The notes under the pieces are model-generated. The model did not search any database. It was given only the letters and a program-made list of their open reading frames with translations, and was not told where the DNA came from. Both the position numbers and the translations under genes were made by a program. Of a DNA stretch of 64,000 nt, positions 11,925-23,510 are shown piece by piece; positions within the stretch are counted from its first letter, which is position 1; each line of letters begins with the position of its first letter. The stretch is from positions 9,522,501 through 9,586,500 of the forward strand of contig NW_026623100.1 of NCBI RefSeq assembly GCF_023065955.2, given 5' to 3'. The stretch is from Ursus arctos. Its lineage: Eukaryota; Chordata; Mammalia; Carnivora; Ursidae.

Positions 11925-12720
11925 CTACTGTGTTTTGAACTTCATTCCTTAGAAAATGGTGAGATACTGAAGCAGAATTGAATGTACCAGGCTGTATTTT
12001 AAAGGATGGAGTCCCGTGGCTTCATGAGATGGGTTGTCTAATCAAAGACAAGTCAAGGAGGCCAGTTAGGAAACTATTGCAGTAGTCTAGTCACACACTG
12101 GGTGGTGGCTTGGATAAAGCAGCGTCGCTGAGTGGAATGCTGAAGAATAATACGGAGAAATCCTGTTTCCCACGGTCCCTGATGTAGATGTGCCCACCAA
12201 AGCTGATCCCCACTTCTGACTGTGGAGTTGAGAAGAGACGCACACAGTCAGCGCACAATCTGGTTCGAGCTGGCCCCGGCAGCATGGTGTCTTGTAGGCT
12301 CTATAGAAAGATACTAGGTCCAGTTTTGAATGGTTCGAATTGAATGTATCCGTGGGACATCCACGTGGCATTGGAAACGTAACTGGCACTCAGGAGAAAG
12401 GGCAGGATGAGATACGGAGATTGATTTCATCAGCGTTAAGGTGGGGGTGGGGGAGGACGGAAGCAGAAGAGTGAAAGTGGCTAGAAGAAGAGAGGAAGAG
12501 GGAGAGAAAGAATTTATACAAGTGGGCTTAGAATGGAACCTTGGGGAATACTTATGTATAAGGGGTGAAATGTGAGGGAAAAACCACCCGGAAGTGAAGG
12601 ACTGAGAAAGGGAAAACAGTGGGGGTGAGAATCGGGAGAAGGCAAGATAGCAACATCTAAGATAGCGAAGAGTTCATGCAACAGCATGATGTCATCAGGA
12701 AGATGGGAGGTTTAGACTCC
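11925..12720 (-). pseudogene. L2 LINE reverse-transcriptase relic, antisense
   Basis: On the minus strand 12090-12058 reads LDYCNSFLTGL, the characteristic L2 ORF2 block. Near 12543-12565 the minus strand reads SIPQGSI-like, at the place of the conserved (G)VPQGS motif of non-LTR reverse transcriptases. Intervening sequence keeps L2 order but has frameshifts and stops, so no protein is made. L2 is a CR1-clade non-LTR retrotransposon, long extinct in placental mammals. Same family, strand and region as the copy at 8440-9850. Confidence 0.7.
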
Positions 12721-12995
12721 CAGTTTATGAACATAATATTTTAATCAGAATTGGCCCAGCATGAATTAATTTTCATGAAGTTCCTGAGGGAGCATCATTA
12801 AGCCAATTTAATTCCTTCCCATAATCAATTTTCCATAGAGTGCTGTTAATCTGTTTCCAGTTTTTTCTGTTTTCATATTTATCTTAATAAAATTATTTAA
12901 ATCAGGATCGGTTATTTTCCTCATAAATATCATGGTAAAGATTTGATTTATCAATAACTTTTTAAAATCTCTATTGAATTTTACTGATTATATCC
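12721..12995. promoter_or_regulatory. candidate conserved non-coding element
   Basis: This is an A/T-rich, repeat-free stretch with closely spaced homeodomain-type cores: gaattaattttcatg (about 12763-12777), cattaagccaatttaattcc (about 12796-12815) and cccataatcaattttcc. There is no open frame. The composition resembles deeply conserved vertebrate enhancers; this is inference only. Confidence 0.25.
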
Positions 12996-13030
12996 TTTGG
13001 TGTTCATTTTCTTTTGAGGCCATCATTTGT

Positions 13031-13072
13031 GGATCCAGTTTCCCTGGATCCTTTTTTTTTTTTTTTTTTTTT
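13031..13072. other. 8-bp stem-loop followed by T21
   Basis: ggatccag (13031-13038) pairs perfectly with ctggatcc (13044-13051) across tttcc, and 21 T follow directly (13052-13072). It looks like a hairpin-plus-T-run terminator. In a nuclear genome it more likely reflects chance next to a poly-T, perhaps an old retroposon tail. Confidence 0.8.
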
Positions 13073-14434
13073 ATCCATTAACAACAAACAGATGATCCTT
13101 TAGGCGATATTTCATCTCTATAAATTTTAGTCTGTAGTCATTATAGCCATGTAAGTTTTACTTTGTCTTTAAATATAAACCCAATAAGTTTCAGTTAGTT
13201 GCTTTTTTCTGACAGCTCACTTAAGCACAGGGCAATTAAAAGTCTAGGTGGGAACCCTAATAGAGAAAAAGATGTGGCTTGGAAATCTCTTTCTCTAGTC
13301 TTCCATATCATAAACTCAACAGACTTAATTAACAAGTCTTGAAGTCTGGTATTGGAAGAAAGTAATTTTAATGCCTCGGTTAGAATAATTTCAAAATCTT
13401 GAGTTTTCATAATGCTTTAAAATAAAAACATAAAATTATTTTATTTGGTAGTCAAAATATAATAGAAATCTCATGTATATTTCCACTTATCACATGGCAG
13501 TTGTGTTAATACAGTCAAAGAACAAAGCACCGTATCTAATTTGAGACTACTGGCAGAAGAATGACTAGTGGGTTCGGAAAGGTCACACTTGACTCCAAGA
13601 CATAGAGAGGGAATGATCATCGCCACGAGATTCAGCCCCGTTCCTAAAAGGCCACTTGTGGTTGGCACCATTTCAGTAGTAAATTTGCTGATTTTGCCAC
13701 CAAACTTTTAAGACTGGACTCACCTATACTCACCTAGCAAGACTGATGTGTGAAACTAGAATATCAGTTTATTTATTCAAGTAGGAAGAGAACTGCAAAT
13801 CTAGGAAACAATATAGGGTTGAAATGTGGCCAACTTAGAGGGGAAAAAAGGAAAATCTAGATGTATGCAACACAAGCTTTCAGCTATTTGTCATCAGATG
13901 CAGGTTTACAATTGATTTCTAAGTATTTTGATTTATTTACCACACACTGCAGGAGGGGGAGCAGGACTGGAATATGTGAAGTCCAGTAAGTATAATTCCA
14001 TTGCAGTGGTGTGAATGCCTGCCTACTAACATGGGATTAGTAGTAATAGATTTGGTTAAGGCTGTTTTTCCCTGGAAAGGGTTGGGATGGACGCTACACT
14101 CTTATTTTCTTTTCTTCTGTGCTTGGCATGGTTGCTTCAATCACCCTTCCGAACCACATGGCCTTATTTTAGATAGGTAGCTTCAGTCAGATCACAGTAT
14201 AGTCTTATTGGTCTAGCATTCATGGTTATTTTTTGAAAGTTTATTTTTATATTTCATCTTTCATTCATTTTGTGTTATTCACAAAGTTGAAACCTCAGAG
14301 AACGATCTCAAATCCTAGTTTTAGGGGAGTCTAACCTCTAGGAACCAACAACTACAACACTCTCAGTTTTCTGTAACATAAAAGCACTTAAAGATTAATG
14401 ATTGAGTTGAAATTGCATTCAGCACACACACATG
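13073..14434. other. unassigned A/T-rich DNA
   Basis: Minus-strand frames of 71 and 66 codons (13195-13410, 13471-13671) are unrecognised. No named repeat is recognised before the L1 that begins at about 14435. Confidence 0.4.
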
Positions 14435-14654
14435 TTTTAATTACACTTTTTATTTTGAGATCATTGTAGATTCACATGCAGTTGTAAGAAATAATACAGA
14501 AAGATCCCATGTACTCTCTACCCATTCGTCCCCAGTGGTAACATCTTGCAATACTATGGTATAATATCACAATCAGGATATTGACATGGGCACAGTCAAA
14601 ATACAGAAGAATTCTGTCACCACAGAGATCCTTCATGTTGCCCTTGCAACCCCA

Positions 14655-15660
14655 CAATAAGTTCTACTTGGTCATGGTGCATAATGCTGTTTATACATTG
14701 TTAGATTTGGTTTGGTAATTTTTTATTGAGGACTTTTGCATCTAATACTTGAGCTCTTTTCTCTTTTCTAATGTAGGCATTTAGTACTATAAATTTCTCT
14801 TTCAGCACTGCTTTAGCTGGGTGCCACATATTTTGATATGTTGTATTTTCATATTCATTCAGTTCTATGGATTTTTTATTTCCTTTGAGATTTTGTTTTT
14901 GACCCATGGAGTGTTTACAAGTGTCTTGTATAATTTCCAAGGGCTTGGAGATTGTCTTCTTGTCTTTCTGTTCTTGTTTTCTAGTATGATTCCATTATGG
15001 TCTACGTATGACTTTAATTCTTCTACATTTTTGAAGTTTGTTTTATGACACAGGAAATTCCCTATCTCGATGAATGGCCCATGAACACTTGGCAGAAATG
15101 TTTATTCTGCTGTCAGAGTGTAGTTTCTATATATGTCAAGTAGATCTTGTTAGTTGAATGAATTATCCTATATCCTTTTTAATTTTCTGTCTAATAGTTC
15201 TACCTATTGCTAAAAGTGGGGTGTTTAAGTCCCCAGCTATAACTGTGTGTTTATCTGTTTCACCTTTCAGCTCTCTCAGTTTTTGTTTCATGCATTTTGA
15301 GGCATTTTGAGGTGGTTTGGTTCATGCATGTACTTTTAGGATTGTTTTGCCTTCCCAGTGGACTGATTGTTTTATAATCATGTAAAAATCCTCTTCATCT
15401 CTGGTATTTTTCCTTTAAGTCTGTTTTATCAGTCTAATGATATTAATACAGCCACTTCTGCCCATTCTTTTGTTGATTGATGTTTGCATGATCTGTCATT
15501 TTCCCTCCTTTTATTTTGATCAACCTGTAGTGTTATACATGAAGGAAGTTTCATGTAGACAGTGTATTATTGTTGGTTCATGTTATTCTATACACTCTGA
15601 CCATCTGTTTTAATTGGTTTATTGGGACTATTTACATTTAAGGTAATTTTTGACATGTTT
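14655..15660 (-). pseudogene. L1 ORF2 relic: endonuclease, linker and RT scrap
   Basis: The minus strand encodes ENTTYQNMWHPAKAVL (within 14701-14940), the conserved L1 block after the endonuclease. It is preceded by a TLVNTPWVKNKISKEIKK-like run and, further up, by endonuclease sequence including VDHNGIILE (near 14995). The block is followed directly by DAKVLNKKLPNQI, which belongs to RT several hundred residues later in intact ORF2, then by YIKSIMHHDQVELI. The N-terminal RT between these blocks is deleted, and sequence after the last block jumps to 3' UTR. It cannot encode a working protein. Confidence 0.8.
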
Positions 15661-16059
15661 GGGTTTAAGCCTTCCATTTTATTTATTTTCTGATTTGTTT
15701 TCACTTTCTCATTTCTCTGTTTCTTTTACTTTTCTGTAGGTTATGTGAAAAATTTTTTAATGATTCTGTATTGATTTATTTTTAGTTTTTTTTAAGCATA
15801 TCACTTTGTATAGTTTTCATAGTGGTAGCTGTAGATATTAACAATGTGCCTATGAAAGAAACATCATAGTCTACTGGTATCAAGGTTGTACCATTTTGAT
15901 TGAAATGTAGAAAACTTACTGTCATTTGGGTATCTTTACACTTCCCTGTCTTTAAATATAATTGTTTTAAGTGTTTCCTCTTTATACATTGTGCACCATG
16001 TCAGATGGTGTAATAATTTTTGCTTCAACCGTCAGTTTTACCCATTCTGATATTCTTTT

Positions 16060-16960
16060 TTTCTGAAGCTCCAGATGTTCTTCTGTTATTTGCTTTTCTA
16101 GCCATTCTTTAAGGGTAGGTACAAATCTCGTACAAATTCTCTTAGTTTTTCTTCATCTGAGAATGTTTTTATTTCCCCTTTCATTTCTGAAGGATATTGT
16201 TGCCAGATAGAGAATTCAAAGTTGACATTTCTTTTCTTTGAAAAATATTTGAAGACTTGTGCCATTTCCTCTTGACCACCATGGTTTCAGATGAGAAATC
16301 TGTTTTCATATAGATTATTATTCCCTTATAAATAATGCAACTTTTCCCTCTGGCCACTTTCAAGATTCTTTCTTTGTCTTTGATTTTCATTTAATCATAA
16401 TGTGTCTTAGTGCGTATTTCTTTGGTTTTCTCTTATTTAGAATTCCCCCAGTTTTTTGAATCTGTGAGTTACATGTCTTTCACCAAATTTAAGTAGTTTT
16501 CAGCCATTATTTGTTAATAGTCTTTCATTAATACTCTCTTCTCCCCTTCTGGTGCTCTGATGATAAAAAATATTAGACCTTTTGTTACAGCCCCACAGGT
16601 CTCTAAGGCTCTGTTGTTGTTGTTTTTTCATCCATTTTCTCTCTATTGCCCAGATTGAGTGAATTCTATTGATACATCTTCAGTTTCATTGATTCTGTCC
16701 TCTGTCATCACCACTTTACTATTGAACCTATTTAGTGAATTTCTATTCATTGTAGTATTTTTGATTATACAATTTCAATTTTGTTCATTTTTATAACTTC
16801 TAATTTTTTTGCCAAGATTTTCTGTTCTTTCATTTTTTTCAAGAGATTTTATTGTTTATTAGATTGTTGAAGCATTTTCATGATATAACTGCTTTTAAGT
16901 CCTTGTCAGATAATGTTAACATCTGATCATCTCAGTGCTAGCATTAGTTGATTGTCTTCT
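16060..16960 (-). pseudogene. L1 ORF1 relic (RNA-binding chaperone protein)
   Basis: The best-kept part is 16390-16181 on the minus strand. It starts MKIKDKERILKVARGKS and continues IYKGIIIYMKTDFSSET, which is the start of the L1 ORF1p C-terminal domain with its DFS-ET motif. Upstream sequence (to about 16960) corresponds to the coiled-coil and RRM regions but has stops and frameshifts. In living L1s ORF1p trimerises and coats L1 RNA; this copy is broken. Confidence 0.75.
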
Positions 16961-17735
16961 CTCATTCAGCTTGTAGTTTTCCTGGCTCTTGGTATAATGG
17001 GTGATTTTATAATTTTATCCTGGACATTCGGGCTATTATATTAAATGAGTCTCTCTTTTTAGGTTTAGCACCCAGGCTACATTTGTGGACTGTGGTTATA
17101 ATGACAGTTAATGTTCAGAGCTTTTGTAGTGCTATTTTGGTCTGTTTGGTTTATCTGGGCCTTGATGTTGCCTGAGGGAAAGGAAGGTGCTTTTGCAGTC
17201 TGGGTCTCCTGATACGTTTAGGTCAGGGACGGGAGTATTTGGTTCATGGGGAGGACATGTTGAAGAATGTTTCCCTGGTCAGGTGCTTCTTGTGGTGGGA
17301 TCCCCCTTGCCTACTGGGTCTGCTGAGGGAGGGCAATCTTGGGCCTGGCAGGGTAGGAGAACACTTCTCCTGGCTGATGTTTTGTCAGGGGGGGGCACCT
17401 GATCTATCCCCCTTACTGGTTCTGCCTCACCTGGCATTGTTGGTAGGAGTCTTATTCAATTTGCAGAAGGAATGAGACTGCCTGGGCTGCCTTCTGTTCC
17501 TAAAAGTTGTGAATTGGGAAACCCCAAGTCTAAGACTCCTTCTTCTATTGGGTGGGGTGGTCCTGAGGTGCCTTGTTACTCTGTGGACCTCTGGATCTAG
17601 AGTCCCTAGCCAATTCACCTTACTCTTTTAGATATTTCCTTTGGCTGCCCTTTGTGTTATTTCCAGGGTTCATTGTTTTGCTTTGCAGGGATAGGAAGAA
17701 ATAAGTCTATATCATCTTGTCCACACTTGATGCCC

Positions 17736-19264
17736 ACAGGTTAGTCCTCTCATATTTCTGAGACCCAGTCTGTATAGTCTGTGGAAAACGTATAATCTAC
17801 ATAATCTTTGTGCACTGAGTGGACTGGCCAGTTGGGAACAAAGAACTGAAGAAAATGGCAAAAGGGAAACCTCAGGTGTCTCAAAGTGAAATGTGATTGA
17901 TTGCAAGTGAGTGATATGTGCAAGAAACACTGGGGACTCAGAGGAAGGAGAGATCAATATATCTCCGCCTGACTTGAGCAATTAATAACCACAGTTTTTC
18001 AGGGGTCATGACATCCATAGGGTATGAACGTCAGGTTAGTGAGGTTTTGTAGCTGGTACTATAGAACCATCGGCTAGAAAGCAGCATCTTAAAACAAGAC
18101 ACTTCCCCCAAGTCATCTAGTCCCTGCTTTACCAGGTACTGGGGGAGTGGGAAGCAGGATAGTGAGCTATCAATGGGAGACAGGCAGTGGGGAAGACTTT
18201 GGGAGAATGGCTTTCAAAATGCCTACACACGGTGACTAAAACCCTGAAGGCAATGACTAAAATGCTAAAAAGGTGTGTGGCAGGCTCCATGTGATTTCCA
18301 GTTTTGAGAAAACAGGTAGCGGGCCCGCCATGTGGAAGGGCATGTGACTGTGGGGACGCCAGAAACAGGGGGCCTGTGTGGAAGTAGGTCACAGGTTTGG
18401 CAGCTTTATCAAGACAGCTCAGAAGGAAACAGCACTGCGTTCTGGTGCCCGGCAAAAGGTGGAGGCCAGATCCTTACTTAGCCTATCAGAGTGCTCAGAA
18501 GGGGGCCTGGAAGGCCCACTTCTTTGATGTGTGCTGCTGTGGATACACACTCCGTTTTGGAACCTGCAGATGCCCCTTGCCCAACCGTTCTAAGCACCCG
18601 GTCCTGTTTGGAGGGTCCCTGTACTAGGGAGTAGGCAGGCGCTCGGGAAGGAAGACGGAGAATCAAAAATACAATATGACATAGATGGCAAGCTTGGTTT
18701 TTAAATAAGAGGTCTGTGGTATGAAACGCAGCACTTGAGGGAAGGGAAAATGTTTGGGGGTTATTATAAGGATAATAGCATTAAGCGTATTGTTTATAAA
18801 ATGCAACATCCCAGCAGGATATCTTGGAGTTAGTCCATATGGCGCTAGTGGTTTTTTCAGTAAACATAAAAACTAATTGTAAATAGTGATATTAAATGAA
18901 ACATCAAAATGACTACTTTCCTTGTAATAGCTAAGAAAGTGTGAAATTATATATGACCAGCAATTTCTAGTTGAGTCTACAAATCACAGTAGAGAAACCT
19001 GTAATATTGTCATTATTTACAATACAGTTCAAAATCTAAAGATGAGCGCTGGTGGTGTGATTGCTCAGAAGTTAACAACTCTGGGGCCCATCAAAGAAGG
19101 GAGGGTTTACCCTTTTTAAGCATGAACTTCCACATTTCATTTAGTATAAAATGTTGATTGTGCCCCTCCATTAGCATAGTAGATAAGAACCAAGTAAACA
19201 AACAAACAAACAACAGAACATATAATTTTATCTTGGCTTATTCTTTGTAAGTTAGACATCTGTT
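17736..19264. other. unassigned DNA
   Basis: The stretch from about 18120 to 18660 is less A/T-rich and has overlapping frames on both strands (108, 76 and 62 codons), none recognised. The rest is A/T-rich. No repeat family is recognised. Confidence 0.35.
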
Positions 19265-19370
19265 TGCTTTATCCAACAACAACATATTTATTGATCACAG
19301 ACTATGTTCCACATACTGTGCTAAGCACTGTGAACAAAACACACAAAATCCCTGTCCTCCTTCATTATCA
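19265..19370 (-). repeat. L2 3' end fragment
   Basis: The run aacatatttattgatcaca, then tactgtgctaagcactgtg, then aatccctgtcctccttcat is the reversed L2 terminus. Confidence 0.65.
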
Positions 19371-19990
19371 AATATCCATGGTCTCTGCTTGGGCGTGGGT
19401 GTGATCGGTGTTGTAGGGAGAAGCCATAAACCATACTGCATGACGAGGGGGAGCTAATCTGGAGTTTAAAATGGGGCTTAAATCATGCATGGGAGTTAAA
19501 AGCACACATTTCACGAGAGTGGACTGTGTTTACAAACAGAAAGAAAGGGGAGAAATATATGACGGATGTTAGGAAAATTGCTAATAATCTCACATGTATT
19601 TATGATATAAAATTTCTTTAAAAATATAAATTTATTTTTTCATTTGGTTCGGCAGTCCATTATTGAGGGTTTAAAAGGTGCTGGACTCAAAAGGATTACT
19701 TAAGAACTGAGGGGTTGTGAGGAAGAATTCTTGTGCTTCATTTCTCGAACTATAAATGGCGTATATGTTAGTACTATAATAAAAAGTTTAAATATAAATA
19801 TTCCTTGCAAATACATATTTCACATACCAATCTTACACTACTTTCTTTATCATATCGTATTTTCCAGGCAAAACTAGACTTTTCCCTCCAACCTCATACA
19901 TTTTATTTTCTACTTGTACCTCTTTGTTCATCCTATTCCTGATAATGTGCTTATTCCTTACCTCTCCTCAGAAAATCTCTGGCAATCAAA
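19371..19990. other. unassigned A/T-rich DNA
   Basis: No gene or named repeat is seen. Sequence from about 19850 drifts into L2-like C/T-rich text. Confidence 0.4.
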
Positions 19991-20236
19991 ACTTTATCCA
20001 TCTCTCCAAAATGTCTTTTAGTGAAAAATGATCTTTTCCTCCCATAGGTCCGCACAGCATTTTGTGCTTCCTTGGGCCTGCCTTGGGTTGGTTGTGTTTA
20101 TTTACAATTTTTCTCTGTCCAAGTTAGAATGCAAACTCCCTAAGGACAGCAACTGCTTCTTACCAGTCTCTGCACATCCCTCCAGGGATCAGCCACATGG
20201 AAGTTACTCAGTAAATATTTATTGAATTGTATTGTA
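19991..20236 (+). repeat. L2 3' end fragment
   Basis: It shows agaatgcaaactccctaagg, then acagcaactgcttcttacc, then gttactcagtaaatattt, then attgaattg, which is the L2 3' terminal order. The 5' boundary may reach 19850. Confidence 0.65.
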
Positions 20237-21270
20237 TAGCGAGCTTTCATATTTTTTGAGTATAACTATTCTGTTCCACCAATTTTTCCAGGCTATGTGC
20301 ACCCACAGTTCTTGAAACTCAATATCTCCAAAGGCTTTGTCTTTCCACTTGCTCTTGTGTGGACATCGTCCCCCTAACTGTGTCTAGAACTGAAAATGGT
20401 ATTCTTATTGGGGCCCAATACAGCACAACCACCAATTTCCTCAGTAGGGGGGTGTGGGGGAAGCTACCCACCACTCTGAGAGTCATTTTTTTTTTTTTTT
20501 AATTATCATGGAACAGTCAAATGGACCAAAAATTCTTTGAACATGTAATGAGCATGAGTCATGCTGCCAGGCCTGTGGTCACGCCAGCCCCCAGGCCTGC
20601 TTCTAAGGTGCTGCTCCTTTTCTACTGTCAAAACTCACCTGCCTCCCTCACCGTTGACATTGAGAAAACATCACACAGAACAGGTTCAACCCTTTGTTTC
20701 CACACACTGAGTGGACTTCCCCCGAAAAAGGTTGAGTGTGCAGACTTTATCTTCCACGGGTCTTGAGAGTTTGCTTTTCTTTGCCCGTTACATATGGTTT
20801 CCTCTGAAAGAGCCCTCTCACCTGGATGATCCGGTTGCTCCTGTTAACGCTTCATACTGTCTTTGGCGACAGCGCTGCCTTTTGAACACCCTGTAGAGGC
20901 CGACGTTCAGCAAGTGTACTGGTGTTTTGTGACTCTGTGCTGTGTCTTGTTCTCTCTGTAAAGAAATAGACTGGCTCACTTCTGTTTTCTCTTTTCTCCC
21001 TCCTTTCCACATCCCACACACATACATAAATGAATTTTTCTTATTTGACAGGCTGTCTATGGAGGTAAATTTTAGTGAGATAGCACAGTGGATTATTATC
21101 CTTTGATCTTAATCTATTTCTTCATGCAACCCTAAGGTGTTAAGTGTTGCTGCCTTTCCTGTAAAGGAGTGATAAATTAAAAAAAAAATAACTCTGGAAT
21201 GCCCTCCAAAATTTCTAGGGGTCAACATTTAATTAAGTAAGGTGTCTAATGGGTCTGTAACTAATGATGC

Positions 21271-21274
<4 letters not shown>
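20237..21274. other. unassigned DNA with scattered CpGs
   Basis: A poly-T of 15 lies near 20487-20501. The part from 20560 to 20960 has several CpGs and reads as single-copy, with unrecognised 81-, 61- and 69-codon frames on both strands. Confidence 0.35.

Positions 21275-21312
<38 letters not shown>
21275..21312. repeat. (AC)19 microsatellite
   Basis: Nineteen uninterrupted AC units. Long enough to be highly variable in length. Confidence 0.97.
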
Positions 21313-21314
<2 letters not shown>

Positions 21315-22763
21315 CTTGTGAGTGAGATGGGGCCTTTGCAGTTCATGCGCAATAGGGCCCTTTTCAGATCTCGTGGGCAGTAGGATGCATATTGTCTCTT
21401 TATCCCAAGGCTCTAATGTGGGGTCTGGTGTTTATTGGGCACCACTCTCAGCTGTTTCTGCTGAACCTTCCATAAGTTGTCATTTCTGTGGGTAGGTGCT
21501 TATATTATTTTTATACCTGACCTACTTTTACACGGTGGTTCTTATGGCACGGAGCTCGTATTTCATCTTCAGTCAAAGGCAACAGAGTGAATTAGCATAT
21601 AACATCATTGAGTTCCTTATTTTCGGTCGCTCTCAGAACTCCTTGCCATGCTCTGTGATGCCAAAATGTACTGTCACGAATAAAGACGGGTGATGAACAC
21701 ATGTGCTTCTGGTTTCTTTAGTGGCATAATTTTGGTCAAAATAAGGCATATTGAAGGAATATTGCCAAATCATTCCAATTTCTTTTAATGTTAAATCAAG
21801 GCATTGTGGGTGAGGGGTAACTCTCATATTCATTTAAAGTCAGGTCCTCAAACCATAACTTGCTTATAAAAACTAGATGTCGGGTTTTGTGTCAGTCAGC
21901 TTAAGCTAACTGATGCTGTGGTAACAAACAACCCCTGATCTAGCGGCTTCCGTTGTAGTGGTTCACATTAAATGTCTGTCACGGTTCCATTTCAGTTCTG
22001 CTTCTGGAAGTATTCCTTGGAGACTCAGGCTTTTTCTCATGTCAGTAAGGGAGGACCCCTGTGCTTGCAAGCCGTGTTTTCCTCCTTCCTTTAACCAGAG
22101 GTCCCTGTAGTGTTGCTGGATGAAAGCAATATTTTTAAAAATGTATCATTTGTGGACAAACAAAAAAGCATATGACAAGGAAAAATTAAATACAATCCGA
22201 TTTTTGAAGGCTGTTCTACACACACATACATGTATATATAGAATTCTCAAATTTCCTGCTTCCATTTTGCCTATAGCTATACACACCTATTTTGACTAGA
22301 ATCACCTTCATTTTTGAGTGGTTACAAACGTTGTCAGTGTTAAAACATGAAATCCTAGCCTCCCCCCACCGACCCTCTGCAACAGTGTAGAGAAGTTTAT
22401 GTTTTCAGCTGCCTATTTGTAGAGAAATCTCTGGACTCTCTGAATATGCTGTGACAAGGCCAAAAGGAGAGGTTTTTATGCCCTTTTAAAAACCTAATGC
22501 TTCCCATAAGGACATCAGAATGGTTTTATGGGATGGTGTCCTAGTTCCTTAAATGATAAACAAACTGGTATAAAAACTTTGGCATGATAATTTTTAATAA
22601 AAATATATTCTGCCAGCATTTCTGCAGACTATTATTTTTACATTAAAAGTAACTTAAACTGTACTCTGCCTTGGCTAGCAGAGCACCGGACATTTCTAAT
22701 GGGAGCAAAAGTCTGTTCTGTGGGCCCAGAAATGTGACAAGTGCAGCAGAGTCCTAACTGCAT
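21313..22763. other. unassigned DNA with one old repeat relic
   Basis: The part from about 21890 to 22010 (gctaactgatgctgtggtaa, then caaacaacccctgatctagc) resembles an old mammalian repeat also seen at 56034-56160; I cannot name it. The rest, including A/T-rich 22540-22760, shows no family. Confidence 0.4.
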
Positions 22764-22998
22764 TAAAATTCATTTCTTTCTTTTTTTTTTTTTAAAGATT
22801 TTATTTATTTATTTGACAGAGATAGAGACAGCCAGCGAGAGAGGGAACACAAGTAGGGAGAGTCGGAGGGGAAGAAGCAGGGCTCATAGCGGAGGAGCCT
22901 GATGTGGGGCTCGATCCCATAACGCCGGGATCACGCCCTGAGCCGAAGGCAGATGCTTAACCGCTGTGCCACCCAGGCGCCCCCTAAAATTCATTTCT
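22764..22998 (-). mobile_element. SINEC with 14-bp TSD
   Basis: The reversed body is 22778-22984 with the younger-type gacagccagcgagagaggg and the cacccaggcgcccc head. The perfect 14-bp TSD taaaattcatttct lies at 22764-22777 and 22985-22998. Confidence 0.95.
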
Positions 22999-23424
22999 AT
23001 TTGTTTATAACACACATCTTTGAGTTTATGGCAGTGTTTCCTATTAAGATGTTAAACAATCATGAGGATTTTTTGGAGGCAATTCTCAGTCAAAATGTCT
23101 TGAGTTCACAGTAGTAAAGTGTCACAGAAGAAACTTAACAGTTTTCTATAAATTTAATTGCTGCCTTGAAGTAATTATGTCTAGAGAACAGAATACTGTA
23201 TATATTTCATTATCCATCAGTTTCTTTTTTAATAGGAGTGCTGTGCTTTGTACAAGTCAATTATTTTTGATAGTTTCTGTAATTAATGTTTAATTATATT
23301 TTATTATCCTCATTTTATTACATCACCTTGGTGATAATTGAAGCATTTCTAAATACTCTACTTCCTCAGAGTGTTTTGTATGTGTTTATACTATTACCTT
23401 GTAACATTTCCTCAAAGTTTCAGG
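22999..23424. other. unassigned A/T-rich DNA
   Basis: No gene or repeat family is recognised in this stretch before the TG/TA repeat. Confidence 0.4.
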
Positions 23425-23510
23425 ATGTATATATGTGTGTGTGTATATATGTATGTGTGTATATGTATACACACATATATTTATATATATAGACACACAC
23501 ATATATGTCA
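23425..23510. repeat. TG/TA microsatellite with nested inverted repeats
   Basis: Alternating purine-pyrimidine sequence. A 14-bp outer arm (atatatgtgtgtgt, 23429-23442) pairs with 23493-23506. A 10-bp inner arm (tgtgtgtata, 23454-23463) pairs with 23466-23475 across 2 bases. Confidence 0.9.

Larger units (their letters stand above)
14435..17735 (-). mobile_element. antisense L1 with large internal deletions
   Basis: Read on the minus strand the order is: 5' UTR-like G/C-rich sequence (about 17735-17020), ORF1 (about 16960-16060), ORF2 endonuclease (about 15660-14950), the endonuclease-to-RT linker (to about 14760), a scrap of RT (14755-14650) and 3' UTR (14650-14435). Most of RT and the C-terminal half of ORF2 are missing at two joins. 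The 5' end, usually absent from L1 copies, is present. Both frames carry stops and shifts, so the element is dead. Confidence 0.8.

Noticed and set aside
16181..16390. A possible small gene of 69 codons.
   Set aside because: The peptide is the L1 ORF1p C-terminal domain, within a broken L1.
21275..21312. Z-DNA regulatory element.
   Set aside because: Alternating AC can form Z-DNA, but it is an ordinary microsatellite and nothing nearby suggests a promoter.
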